64,000 nucleotides of DNA from Pyrrhoderma lamaoense (lineage: Eukaryota; Basidiomycota; Agaricomycetes; Hymenochaetales; Hymenochaetaceae): assembly GCA_002794735.1 (NCBI GenBank), contig NBAZ01000013.1, forward strand, positions 310,001 through 374,000. The letters are read 5' to 3'. Position 1 is the stretch's first letter. Each line of letters begins with the position of its first letter. Made by a program: the position numbers and the translations under genes. This document shows, in pieces, positions 35,941 to 47,709 of this stretch. A model generated the notes under the pieces. That model was not told the DNA's origin, did not search any database, and saw only the letters and a program-made list of their open reading frames with translations.

Positions 35941-36609
35941 GCCGTAGTTGAGTACTGTCTTGTTGCTATCGAATTGCTCTTCAAACCTGTTTTGAGTTCA
36001 GTTTAGTTCAAATTTGTAAATCGTGGTTTTTCATTTGAATACATGTTCACGGGGGATATATCATGTTACCCAACAAGGAATAAATAGCGGACTGAGACGG
36101 CTTTGACTATGCCACAAAGCATCAAACTTCTTGTGACAACAATCAGCTGCTTCCCCAGTCAATATTTCACTCACAGGAATAAAGAAATGGATTTAACCTC
36201 CTCCTCCGCATTTAGATCCGTTTTCCATTGCACACATAATCTACCTTGTCAATATGAAATAGTAAAACCTATTCAAAGAAGTCTTATAGGCATATTTTTA
36301 CATTCCGAGTTACGGACAGTGTAAGCCATAACTTATCCATGTAAAACATGATCTGGAGGGGTAAGAAAATTGATGATGTCCTCGAGTGCGTCTTCTGAAA
36401 TCCCCTCGGCCCGTTACAAGCCCCTGAGCTATGTTACTTGGTGATTTCGCACTCTTTAGCGACGAGTCTGGCTTATTTGTAAAAAAAGAATGTCTCTGGA
36501 GTATAAAATGATGACACACGTTATGAATCGAAGCCCCCTCAATCATTATTTCTCATATAGTATATCTTCTATGTCACCTAAAGAGCCCAGGCGGACGACC
36601 GTACCACCT
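35941..36609. other. Spacer between tandem DUF6533 genes
   Basis: About 670 AT-rich bases separate copies A and B. They contain the promoter and perhaps the first exon of copy B. No other coding content is recognised. Confidence 0.4.
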
Positions 36610-38321
36610 TCCTTCTGTACGCTACTTCAATTTTGCTCGGAAATCTAGTTTATTGCACTTATCACAATATTCTCCCGTTCAAAGTCAAACCTCGAGCTAC
36701 TACCAACTAGCTTCAATATGTGAGTCCTGAAGGGAACACTGTTATTATGATCTCAAGTTGTATCTGATATACAACTTTAATCAGTAATCCTCTTCTACGA
36801 TTATATTCTAACCTTCGGCCTAGAAGTCGAAACTGTCTGGTTTTCGCGCAAACAATCTCTTGCAAAGACACTTTTTCTTCTAGTATGCCTCACAACTCAA
36901 TGGTGAAACCAACCGATATAATAATGAACACATTTGCAGAACCGTTACTTCCCCTTAGCCTCATACATCTGCATTCTTATAGGCAGGTTTCCAGATCAAG
37001 TATAATTATGCAAAGCCTCTGACGTTGTTCGAGGACTTTCAGAAGAGTATCACCGGCGCGCGAAAGAATCAAGTGTGAGTAACACTAGTCTACACATCCT
37101 TATAGAAGTACTGACACTTCTCCTTAGCCCGAGTACCTTTCTCTATCCCTGTGGGGTCTAAATCCTATTGAGTAAATCTTGACCTCTAGATGCCGGGCGT
37201 TCCTCTACTTTCCTCCTATAATGGTCTCTATCAGCGATGGGATTATATGTGGTAAGAAAACTTGATATCTATTGAAACTAGCCAACTATCAGCTACCGCA
37301 ACATTCATTCATTCATTGTACACAGCTATATTAATCCAAAGGGTATACGTAATTTGCTCTTGCAAGCGGACTGTGCTCGCCTTCCTGGTGATTATCGCTA
37401 CTGTGCAAATTAGTCTTGAAGTGGTATGGTTCTCCTTGTTTCTTCGTTCTATTCCACCAAGCCATGGACTGATTACCCCAAGATCGCTATATTCCAAGTT
37501 AGGCTTCTGGTTTTCGACGGCCCCCCAGTTGATGGGTGTATAATGACTATATCTGAAAATTCGTGAGTGTGATATATCCATCCATGCCTCCTACCGCAAC
37601 AGAATCCTGACCGATAATAATAAGGTTCACGCGTAAGTTATGGAGATATCGAAGATTTTCTCGAGATAGTCATAATCACCTTATTCTGTGATAGTATTCG
37701 CAGTGTTGTGGGGGTGGAGCACTCTTTTCGACCTGGTGATATTCATCATGACCTTCCGACGGACTTTCACACAGCGTTCTGGAAAAAGAAGAGTTAGGTT
37801 TCCTCTAGTAGAGCTGCTTCTTCGTGATGGTAAGTATCAATAAGGTATATTGAGGTACAAGTAGGGGTATTAACCAACGCAATGTCATGTATTATAGGTA
37901 TCATATACTTTGCGTGGGCCCACCTTTCGAGACCTAACCTAGATCAGACATTGAAATCATGCATATAGTGTTATATGCTCAGCGAAGCTGATGAATTTTA
38001 TACTTTTTACCGTGAGTGATTAGTGTGCAACAAATAGACGGGGTACTAACGAGAAACACGTGCACGTCAGTTGATATCTGTATGTCTTCTGTGTATTAAC
38101 GATTCAACCTCACAAACGTATTTAATCTGGCTTATCAGTACGATCTCATCACTGTCAACTGGACGTTCAACCACGTGTAAAACCTACCCTATATATCACA
38201 TTTTTCATGTATGAAAGGCTAAGGCTTATTTATTAAATATAGCATCACGGTCATCCTAACATCTCGTCTCTTCCTCAATATTCGTGCCGAGGGATCGAGA
38301 CATTATGATGTGGTACTGTAG
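36610..38321 (+). CDS. DUF6533-type multi-pass membrane protein, copy B
   Basis: The same ordered blocks as in copy A are present: SSYYQLASILILFYDYILTF with GLEVETVWFSRKQSLAKTLF, then NRYFPLASYICILIG, CRAFLYFPPIMVSISDGIIC and SLYTAILIQRVYVICSCKRT. After these come WGWSTLFDLVIFIMTFRRTF, LLLRDGIIYFA, LSAKLMNFILFT and YDLITVNWTFNHV, ending ILTSRLFLNIRAEGSRHYDV and a stop at 38319-38321. Introns fall at the same positions as in copy A. The tail is shorter than that of A. The first exon could not be fixed: the frame is open upstream of QTSSYYQ but has no convincing ATG, so the left end is approximate. Copy B resembles copy C more than copy A in the N-terminal block. Confidence 0.7.
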
Positions 38322-38671
38322 ATCCGAGACATTTGGTCGGTGCAGCGCTTCTCACGAGAAGTTCGTTCAAGAAGCAAGCGCATACATGGAGAAGCCAAGA
38401 ACGTACAGATATCATCGTTTGATAGCAACAAGTCGGATATGTATTCTACTGTATAATTTGAAAAGAGAAGAAAAACCAATACAGTATTTTGTTGGTGTAC
38501 CTTTCTTGTATACTTCATGACAAGCCCCGGAAAGAGCAATAAATAGAAAACGCAGATGAAAGACAAAGAGAACAGCATAGAGAGGACGTTTTAACTAGAT
38601 GACTTGAATAACAGAAGTAAGCCACAAAGAGAGGAAGAAAGCAAGGTTGCATTTGGCGATTTGGCTGAAGT

Positions 38672-39796
38672 TTATATGACGAGACGAAGGTCCTTAAGTT
38701 CAATTTTCTCAGGAAAGGCAATATCTATGTATCCAAGAGTCAGAGAAGATGAAATTCTGTAGCGCTTGGGAGAGATAGAGGTATTCTTGAGAGAACATTT
38801 TCTATTGAGTTCAAGTTCATTGAAGCTATATAGTTCGGCATCGACACACGCAATCGGAGCCAAACAAGGGGATAGAACGACTTCACTAAGCTGAGATGCA
38901 AGCTGCGTCATAATCTCACTTTCTGCGGGAACATCCATATTTGATTCAATACAATCGGTGTGGTCTTCTCTGGCAGCGGCACACCGATCAAAAGTAGCTT
39001 CAGGTAGTTCATTGAGTGCCCCTGTTTGAGTCGCTTCCAGATTTCGAAGTCGTTCAAGACGAGCCAACAGAGGAGACTCTTTCTTACTCAAGTCCACCTG
39101 AGGAGGAGGTGGTGTTGACTGAGACAAGATACTAGTACTGCGAAAGCTCGTCCTATTCAAGTTTCTACGAATGACGGAGAAACGCTTGCAGTTTCTTGCT
39201 TTGTTGAAAGCTTGATCAACGGAGACTTGAATTTTACTGTTTGTAGTAGATTGATCGGTGTTGCAGCTGAGATAGCCTACTGAGTCCTTGAGCCCGATTT
39301 GAGAGTCCCATTTTGTAGACACTTGATTGTTCATTGAGTTTAGACCTGATGATTTTAAGTCCTGCAGAGGCTCACGATTCGGAGGGCCATCTTGTACACG
39401 TACGTTCCTATCCCACATAATCAGACTATAATCAGTAGCTCAAACGATACTTGACACTAACATCATTTCGAATTCCTCCGCAAGTTGCTGAAGCAAGCTC
39501 TGCTCCCCATCCACCCCATAAGCTCTTAGTGAATTTTGCCTTTGCTGTGTTTCCACAAATTCTCGTATATCTCGAGGGATCATTCCACCCAGATCAGAGC
39601 TGAAGCTATTGACATTACAAGCAGTTTGTTGGAGTATCTTTCTTTTCTTTTTCTTATCAAGAAGCACAGAAGGGCCATTTGTCTTAGGTTTCTTCACTAA
39701 TAATGGATCGGAGTCTCTTCTAGTAATCGGCCTTTGTTGTTTCCGAGGATGAGGTGGAACGTTAGCATTTTCGTCAGACAGCTTTTTCTTCGGCAT
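38672..39796 (-). CDS. Hypothetical nuclear-looking protein
   Basis: Two exons fit. The first starts MPKKKLSDENANVPPHPRKQ, which is basic and resembles a nuclear localisation sequence, and includes KKKKRKILQQ and a predicted helix near SLLQQLAEEFEMM. An intron with a GTATCG donor and ACAAG acceptor (roughly 39390-39450) connects to a second exon with NGPPNREPLQDLKSSG, a serine-rich middle and SKKESPLLARLERLRNLEA. The C-terminal ISSSLTLGYIDIAFPEKIEL precedes the stop at 38672. Other splice choices break the frame. About 350 residues. No domain is recognised; motif character suggests a chromatin or spindle role but there is no direct evidence. Confidence 0.6.
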
Positions 39797-40103
39797 ATTT
39801 ATATAAGAAGTATCTTGATTGATGAAGAAACCAAGTGCTGCTTGTAAAGGGCTATGGCGTTGTGATTGAAAGTGCTGTAGTAAAAAAGAACCCAAGAGTT
39901 GCTGAATTTCAACGATCAAGCGGGAGGCGAATTGCCTTTTATGGCGTCAGTACTGATACAATCGTAAAGAGTAATATCTTTATTCTACACTCATAAAATT
40001 ATATATTAACTTAATCATCTGGTTCGTAGTCACACCCTGCGCCAGCAGTAAATAAATGCAATAGATATCTACCAAGATTTATCAGGAAAAAGAGACGATA
40101 GTA

Positions 40104-42358
40104 CTATATCCCAGGAGTTGGAGTATCAGGAACCATATGAGGTCGTATACGGATATTTATAGCTTCAGTATCATCGACAAGATATTGACCATGAAGATGT
40201 AACGGCCCTCCTCTTTGTACAGGTTGTAGCCCGAACACGGTTTGTTCATCTTCATTCCCACCCATAATTTGTTCTTGATCAAGGCTATCCTCAAACGAAT
40301 CATCAAACGAGTCATTCATCTGTATACCAAAGCCTGCGAATGGGTGAATCACATCGCCTTGTCCATCAACATTGTCAAGAGAATCATCAGAGTACGAAGC
40401 ATCAAATGAATCATCAGACATTTGATTATTCGATGCCATGATGAAAGCTGCACTAGGGACTCCTGGATTATCATCGTTATCAAACGAGTCCTCAAATGAA
40501 TCAACATCGTCCGGGTCGACATTTCCTGTGTCTGGAAGGGCGTTCAGATTCGCAAATATAGGGTGCACGACACCATTATCGTCTTCGTCATCAAAGGAGT
40601 CATCATCGATGTATTGATTATTATGGACATTGTTATTGATATTGACGTTGGCTGGGGGTCTGAATACTGGCGTTTGTTCTTCGTAGTACGGCGTTCTTAC
40701 GTCCCGATGATTAGGGGCGGGCTTGGGATTAGAATTATAGCCCATCTGACGAACCATACCATCCAGAGATGGTTCCACACTAGGTCCCCTGCTGAAGACA
40801 GGACCCGCGATATTACCCTCAGGTGGGGTGAAAACAGGTTTGTTTCTGCTCTGTTCCCGACTCTGTTCCCTACTCTGTTCCTTACTTTGGCTAGTCGCAG
40901 AGCTATGACCTTCCGTTTCACTGATGATCCCCATCGCTTGTTTGGTGTAGTGACCGAAATCAGGAGTTGACACGGACTCAGTGGCAGCGCTAGTGTCAGT
41001 TTCCAAGTTGAAACGTTCACGAACTTTCCCTTTTTGAGCAATCCCAACTAAATCACGTCCAATCCGAGCTGCAGCCTCCCGTTTTGGCGTCCGTCCTATC
41101 TTGGCAATGCGCTGTCCGAAAGCGGAGGCAGGTGGAGACATATGAGATGAAATCGCTTCTGAGTCGTCAGTGCTCCATTCCGTTGCATGATTACGTGCAG
41201 TAGGTCGTGGAGTCAAGGGTTTAGTGAGATCCACGATACCGTCCCAATCTTTTTGAGAATTCGGTTCTATGTATGGATTTTTCTTCCTTGGAGATTTTCT
41301 TGACTTCGAAGGAGAGGAAGTATGCTTCTTAGGACCCTCACGGGCGTTCTTCTCAAGGACGTTTTGAAGAAGAGTTGCAGGCGGGTGTTTTCCTTTACCT
41401 TTTTCCTGAGCCGTAAATACAGGACGACGGATAGGCCGATCTGAGTCAACAGAACTTTGAGGTTCAACAGTTTGTTGGGAAGAGTCTAATAATGAATCAT
41501 GTTCAACTCCCAACCGTTCCAGGCTCTTATCTAGCCGTTCCAAAGGTGACTGAAGTGTTGCAGACCAAGAAGGGGTATCTCCCGAACCCACTCCTCTATT
41601 CGACGGATATACCATAGGAGTAGAAGAAACTGCAGCACCATCCGGAGAGAAGGAGCTTTCGGAGGGTGTGACGTTAGGATCGAAAGTACGCGATTTACTG
41701 CGACTTGCTTGCTGTTCCTGTTTCCGTTCCCGTTCACGTACTGGCTCCACACGCACAGTCTCATTCGCCTCTTCATCTACTTGCTCCTCCATCCCATCCT
41801 GCATTTGGACCTCCTCTTCTCCTCCTCCTCATGAGAAGCTCGCTGCTCGATACTATACTCGTCCGTCGTCGGAATTCGTACTTGTGCAGCTTGTTCATAG
41901 AATGAAACCCAAAACTTTTGAGACAAAATTATTAAGATTAAAAATACCAGAACCGAACGGATGCCTTAGCATATATGCTTTCATAGATCAAAGTGTGAGA
42001 TCGTACCTTAGCAGCCTCCCTAATAGGCTCAGTATTTACCGCATATCGTTTAACAGCAGGCAAAATCCTCGTTGACAATATCTGATGTGCTCTCGCGAAA
42101 TTCGCGTCAATATTCTACACAAAACACCCATAAAGTAATTCACTCATAAGTAAGAATACATATAATCAATGAAAGAAAACCCATGCCCACTCATACCTGT
42201 AACCTAATAGTGATAAGTTGCTCGATCTGTTCGATCTGGTCTTGTACAGGTGCAGAAGTGTCAAGTCCAGGAACTTGGATGTTCCTTGGATCAGGGTTAG
42301 GTTCCCACCGTTCATTCGGAGGCTCAATTGGTGGAAGTTCATCTTCTTGTGCGGCCAT
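40104..42358 (-). CDS. ASK1: DASH/Dam1 kinetochore complex subunit Ask1
   Basis: Ask1 is part of the ring-forming DASH complex that couples kinetochores to spindle microtubules in fungi. The N-terminal core is recognisable across small exons: IEQLITIRLQ, then NIDANFARAHQILSTRILPA, VKRYAVNTEPIREAAK and FWVSFYEQAAQVRIPT. The long last exon (to 40104) is low complexity, rich in serine, proline and acid. It includes EQSREQSREQSR repeats and, near the end, several acidic copies of the form NDSFDDSFEDS. The start is MAAQEDELPPIEPPNERW at 42358. The total of about 650 residues is longer than budding-yeast Ask1, mainly through this disordered tail. Family identity rests on the N-terminal block. Confidence 0.88.
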
Positions 42359-42789
42359 GACGAAAGTCCAATTGTTTATAAAAAAAATATGTATGGGTCC
42401 TTTGTTATTGAAGACACGCGAATCTCTCTCGTACGTGACTTCTAAAGTCTCGCGCGTTATTTTGGATTGTTTATAACTGCTGCTGACAAATCATATAGTC
42501 ATCTTCATCTTCATCTGGAGTTAGGCTATATAACAGCTTGACTATTATATTAGCTGAGGAAGTACTCCAGTACACTATAACATAATATACAAACAAGATC
42601 CAAGAAGTAAAGGAAGAAGGTAAAAGTACAAAGAGAGGATTAATGCGTGTATAAGAAGGAAGTAAACAGACAAGAAAATCGACTTAGTACGACCTATTAA
42701 TGACATTGACTTCCACTCAAACTAGCTCTCCATGATCAAAGCTTGCTAATATGACGAAATAGAGATCTCATTAAGATGAATATCCCTCC

Positions 42790-43895
42790 TTATACCCGTA
42801 CGGTATGTTGACTATATTCGCTGACACGCGCATTGGAGGGTAGGTCACGGACCCAGTGCCCATGAGCGGGCTCGTACCAAGATTGATTCGCCAAAGCGTA
42901 CATCACAGTCACAAACACAAGCGTCGTAAGCATGATCCACCCCATCCAAGCAAACGCCAACATAGCCGTCAATATCCTACATGCTTGGAAATTAGCACAG
43001 AACGAGGGTAGATTGGGCCATATGTTCTACACGTTTTTTTGTTTTGTTTTTGTTTTTGTTTTTATTTTCAGTTTAAAGCAAGGACAGATATACAAGATAA
43101 AGGATGAATCAGTTAGTAAGTAAGTTTGATGATAGCCGTATAATTTCTTCCAGGTATATGGAAGAAAAAAGAATGGAGAGGAAGGGAGGGACTTACGGTG
43201 GAGATAGCGGCTCCAACGAGCCATAAAACATTAAGAATAAACAATCCGAGGAGCTCCTGCCACACCTTCGACAAGTATTTATATTCATGTCTTGCATGTA
43301 TCATATGCACTCTAAAACCAATAACACGAAACCCCCACACCCACCAATATCGGAATATAACATCATGAAAATAAAAATAAACCAAGACGTATATATTAGC
43401 ATCACGAAATATGGTAACGTCATAGCATCTTTGAGGAAGTCTCGGTAGTTTACTTACACGAAAGGAGCCCATATAATACCCAAGATAGAACAGACCAAAA
43501 GCTCCGCAACTATAGGGTCTGCATAAGGTAATTCAATGATCCGACCGATGTTAATGTTTGCATTCATGTTCATTGGAAGGAGGGGAAAAGGGGAGGAGAA
43601 TGTCCTTCAGACTTACCATAGAATGGTCGACCCTGGTTCAAAGGATCAAACGGTGGAAGATGAGTTGTATAGTGAAGCCTAGCTGCAGTAAGGCCTAGTA
43701 GGACTAAAGAGAAGAGCCACTAGCAACATAATAGCAGTTATTCCGACGTTAAAAGTGAAAGAGTGATGTATGGCAATGTGAAAGTTCGTCACACATCGTG
43801 TTTTAGTCTCTTAGTAGTTCTAAAGGTCGCTTTAGAAAACTCAAACTTACGAAAACAAAGTAGATACAACTTCTGATCAAAGGGAACAAGAGCAT
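42790..43895 (-). CDS. MARVEL-like four-pass membrane protein
   Basis: Five exons give four hydrophobic segments in the arrangement of MARVEL proteins. The start MLLFPLIRSCIYFVF joins across an intron to WLFSLVLLGLTAARLHYTTH, then a loop (PFDPLNQGRPFY). Next come PIVAELLVCSILGIIWAPFV, ELLGLFILNVLWLVGAAIST and ILTAMLAFAWMGWIMLTTLV. A short hydrophilic tail ends SEYSQHTVRV at 42790. The product is about 210 residues. MARVEL proteins act in membrane apposition and vesicle traffic; no more specific role can be given. The first exon is the least certain part. A large repeat-rich gap lies upstream. Confidence 0.65.
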
Positions 43896-45280
43896 TTCTC
43901 ACGGTAGCACTGAAGAAAAGTCGGCGAGTAAAGAGAGGTGACCACACGTCTAGCGGGTTCACACTTCGCGGGTTGGTAGCAGTAGTAGTAGTAGCAGAGG
44001 AGGATAGGTGGAATGGAATAGAATAGAAGGGGCAAGGTAACAACGAGGAGAATCGCGGTCCCTCCAACCACCACCACTTTAAGTACTAACCGATAAGGGG
44101 CGTTTATTTCAAGAATAGTCCCCCCACCACCGCCTCCCTCTCCCCGTCCCAAATGAACTTCTACGTAACCCATCTGTGTACTCATGATCACTAAGGGATT
44201 CCAGGAATGGGGGAGGAGGGTCCTGGGGTCTGGGCAGAGGCCATGAGGTAAACACACTGCAGAGCGTGTCTATAATAGTAATGATACTTTTAATATTCGT
44301 TAGTATTAGTATTAGTAATGATAGTAATGATAGAAAAAAAATTAGTTGTCGAGTTACTGATATTACCTTACATATAAACGGAATAGACAGTACGGTAATC
44401 ATGTTTTGAAAATCCAATTGCCAACCACGATCATTAGAACCGTTGCTGATGTATCGAACCTATGCAGAATGACTTCTCTATGGAGATCATGTCTGTCTAT
44501 TGTCTAATATTCCCGTATCTCAAGGGGGGAAGGAGATACACAATTGTCGTTGCACCGCGTTACCATGTTGGAAGGGAGAAGGGTTTGGATCAGTAAAGAA
44601 TGGCCGCAACTCCAAGTTCGCTTGACTCTTAACAACATCCGACTCCCCCCCCCCGTCCGTTGAGATAGGAGCAGCGATGGGTGAAGAGGCGGATACAATA
44701 CAATATACCCATCACTAATAATAGCTTTTTTTGATTTGTGGTAGTCGTGAAGAGAGAATATAAAAAAAAACTCCCGACTCTGAAAAAGTCGACAAATCAT
44801 GAAAAAAGCTTAGTAATCAATAATAACCTTCTAACGTACTCCTTTTCTCACGCCACGCTACACCCACACCCACACACCCTCAATTGTGATAAGCATTCTT
44901 CTTATTCTCTGAATATCTCAGTTCCGACGTCCTCGCAAATGAATGAAGACAGTCGTCCGCATGTAAAAGAAGTTTTCTCCGTTCTCTATTCTCTATTCTT
45001 TCTCTCTTCTATCATTTGTCTCTTCGTCTCTTTCTCTCTCCCTTGGTCCCCTGGTCCCCCTCTCACTACCTACTCACTGTTAACAGCTTCAAAGAGACTG
45101 ATAGACTGATGCACTTACTTTATGGAGACAGTTGAGAAAACGAGAAAGTGAGAAAGTGAGAAATGAGAAAGTGAGAAGGAAAAGAGAGTTGTATTAATCA
45201 TTTGGATCATCGATCACTTATCATTCGAGAAACGAAAAAGAAACAAGATACGAGAACGAGAACAAGCTTCACATACACAA

Positions 45281-45306
45281 ACACACACACACACACACAC
45301 ACACAC
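45281..45306. repeat. (AC)13 microsatellite
   Basis: A perfect dinucleotide run preceded by an imperfect ACATACACAA lead-in, in the intergenic zone. Confidence 0.95.
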
Positions 45307-45931
45307 TAACAATATCATAAAAGTAGAGAACTTGAATGGTATAAGGGGTATGTCTTCAACTGGACTGATAAGGTAAGCGTACTGGACGTTCAACGTTCAA
45401 CGTACGAGTACGAGTACACGTAAATCATTGTTTTTTATACAAACTAAGACTGGAACTAAGACTGGAACTAAGGAACTAAGGTTGTAGACAAAGAAAGAAT
45501 TCAAAAAAAAAAAAAACTGAGTTGAGGACATGACCAGCCACATAAGATAGATTCATTCGTTCATCCTATCTATCGTTTCCTCTCGATTCCTCTTATTCAT
45601 CAAAGAAAGGATAAAGTAACAGCTCACATTACACACATACATCCTCATCCAAAATCTTCAGATCTTTAGAAACAACCAAACAAAAATAACAAAAATAACA
45701 ATAAAAACAATAAGTCGTAGTCAAAGTTCAAAAGGCAACACAATTTCCATACTCAGACTGTACTCGTACTTGAAATTGAAGGGTGGTATAAACATAACAC
45801 TTGATTTGGGTTGATGCCGTGCTCGTGATGAACGGATAACGACGAGTTATCAGAATGACGGGTGACGAGGTGACAGGGTGACGGACATTGAGATTGAGCT
45901 TGAGCTTGAGGTCGAGACGGATGAATGGATA

Positions 45932-46020
45932 AATGATATAAGATATAAGATAGATGATATAAGATATAAGATATGGAGATGATAAATGACACGGAGAACG
46001 ATATATGATATATGATATAC
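45932..46020. repeat. GATATAA-type degenerate tandem repeats
   Basis: Repeated GATATAAGAT and GATATATGATAT units with small variations run for about 90 bases. Confidence 0.8.
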
Positions 46021-46083
46021 GGTAGACGATAAAACGGATACTTGGGTCATAAACAGAAAAAAAATCGGATATATTTGATTCTG

Positions 46084-46150
46084 GAGCGAGAGAGAGAGTA
46101 TGTATGTATGTATGTATGTATGTGTGTGTATGTGTGTGCGTATGCGTGTG
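46084..46150. repeat. Compound microsatellite (GA)n-(TATG)n-(TG)n
   Basis: A GA tract passes into about six TATG units and then into interrupted TG repeats. The flanking sequence to 46205 is strongly purine-rich. Confidence 0.9.
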
Positions 46151-46411
46151 AATAGGAAGAGGAGGAAGAAGAGGACCAAGGAAGAGGAGAGAGAGAAAAG
46201 GAGGGGTGATTGTACCTATATGCCAAATGTCTACACGAAATTCTGGGAAAAAAAGAGTTATTCACAAATTAAGAAAAAAGTAAAATCAGATATGCATATA
46301 AACAAGATAAACGATAGATGAGGAAAGGGAGGGATGAAGAGAGAGAGGAGAGAGAGACGTAAAAAAAAGAGAAAAGGATATGAGAGAGTATACACCTAAC
46401 TACACACACAC

Positions 46412-46431
46412 AAAAAAAAAAAAAAAAAAAA
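46412..46431. repeat. A20 homopolymer
   Basis: An unbroken run of about 20 A follows an (AC)n stretch, about 80 bases beyond the 3' end of the RA-PH gene. Confidence 0.9.
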
Positions 46432-46514
46432 CAGGTAACACGAAAGGAATAAAAAAAAAGAGCTATAATTAGATTAAAAGTCTGCCTCACGCCCCCCTCC
46501 CAATCGTTTACTCG

Positions 46515-47668
46515 TCATGACCGTTTCGCCAGTAACGAACCCGGCTCAAAAGGTCCTCCCGCAGCAGCAGCAGCACCCGCCACCGTCCCTGGCGACGGCC
46601 CTAAATTGACGTACGTCTGAGCAGGTTTCTTGCGTGTTCCTGATCGTGTGAGTCCTGCTCCCCCTGCTCCACCACCTCCTAGTCCTTCCTTGTTCTTGTT
46701 CTGAATCAGGACGTTCTTCTCTTGGTATAATATATAAGACTAATCAATAAAAAAAGAAAAAAAAAGAGGTGGTTAGATTGTTGATATAATTCTAATTTCC
46801 GCCTAACAAGGGAGAGAGAGAGAGGGGAAAACTCACTCTAGCAAGCCAAATAGCCTCCACCCACGCTCTCCCATTATCCTCCGGTACCGAAAAAACATGC
46901 AGGTAATCCGCCTTGTTCTCAAAGAGCGTGATCGGATCCGTCGACTTGACCGAGAAGACGAACGGTTTCGGGGTTTTGTGGATGCGCGTGACGATGTAGG
47001 CGTCAAAGACCGATAGCGAGCAGAGGAATTCGTCGTTTTTGCCCTAAATCGAATAATGATAGTGATAGTGGTAATAGTGATGATGATAGTAACAGTGATA
47101 ATAATGATAGTAAATGTGATGACGATGATGATGATGATGATAGTAAGAGATCGTGAGCAAAGGAGGATATGAATAATACAAAGACTTTTTTGAACTTTAC
47201 CTGACTCTTAGATAACCAAAGTCCGTGTTCTCGTAACTCAAGCCAACGTCTATTCCACTTCCCTTTCTTACTCTCATAATCCACAGGACCACTCCGTATC
47301 GGGATGCTCGTCGGGACATTCTATTTTTTATTTCATTTTTTCAAAAGTTTTAAAATATGAAATCACCCCAAGTTAGCAACGAATGATGACGTCCAAGTTG
47401 TTGTGGGTTTTTTTTAAGAAGTTAGAACGAACGAATGAAAGATTTTTAAAATATATATAGAATGGGACTCACAGCTAAAGTAAGAGCAAATGGAGATCGC
47501 TTAATCATAAAACAGTTCATCGTCTTTTCCTTACTCCACGATCCAGATATGTCTGTGAGAGTTTCGAATGCCCTAATAGGTCGCTCTGTGCACAGCAAGA
47601 GAAAAAAAAAGAAAGCAGATGTCAGCCAGATGTAAAAAAATGAAAGAACCATATAAGAGGGAGAGAGA

Positions 47669-47709
<41 letters not shown>

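Larger units (their letters stand above)
43896..46514. other. Long intergenic zone rich in simple sequence
   Basis: About 2.6 kb without a recognisable gene separates the MARVEL gene start from the RA-PH gene 3' end. It contains a C10 run (44645-44654), an (AC)13 tract, GATATAA-type repeats, a GTAT/GT compound microsatellite, long purine tracts and an A20 run. Many apparent open frames here are simply repeats read as protein. Confidence 0.6.

Noticed and set aside
40563..40970. Plus-strand open frame of 135 codons
   Set aside because: Lies antisense inside the long Ask1 exon; composition reflects the acidic repeats of the opposite strand.
46100..46321. Open frame MYVCMYVCVCMCVR, apparently cysteine-rich
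   Set aside because: It is the GTAT/GT microsatellite read as protein.
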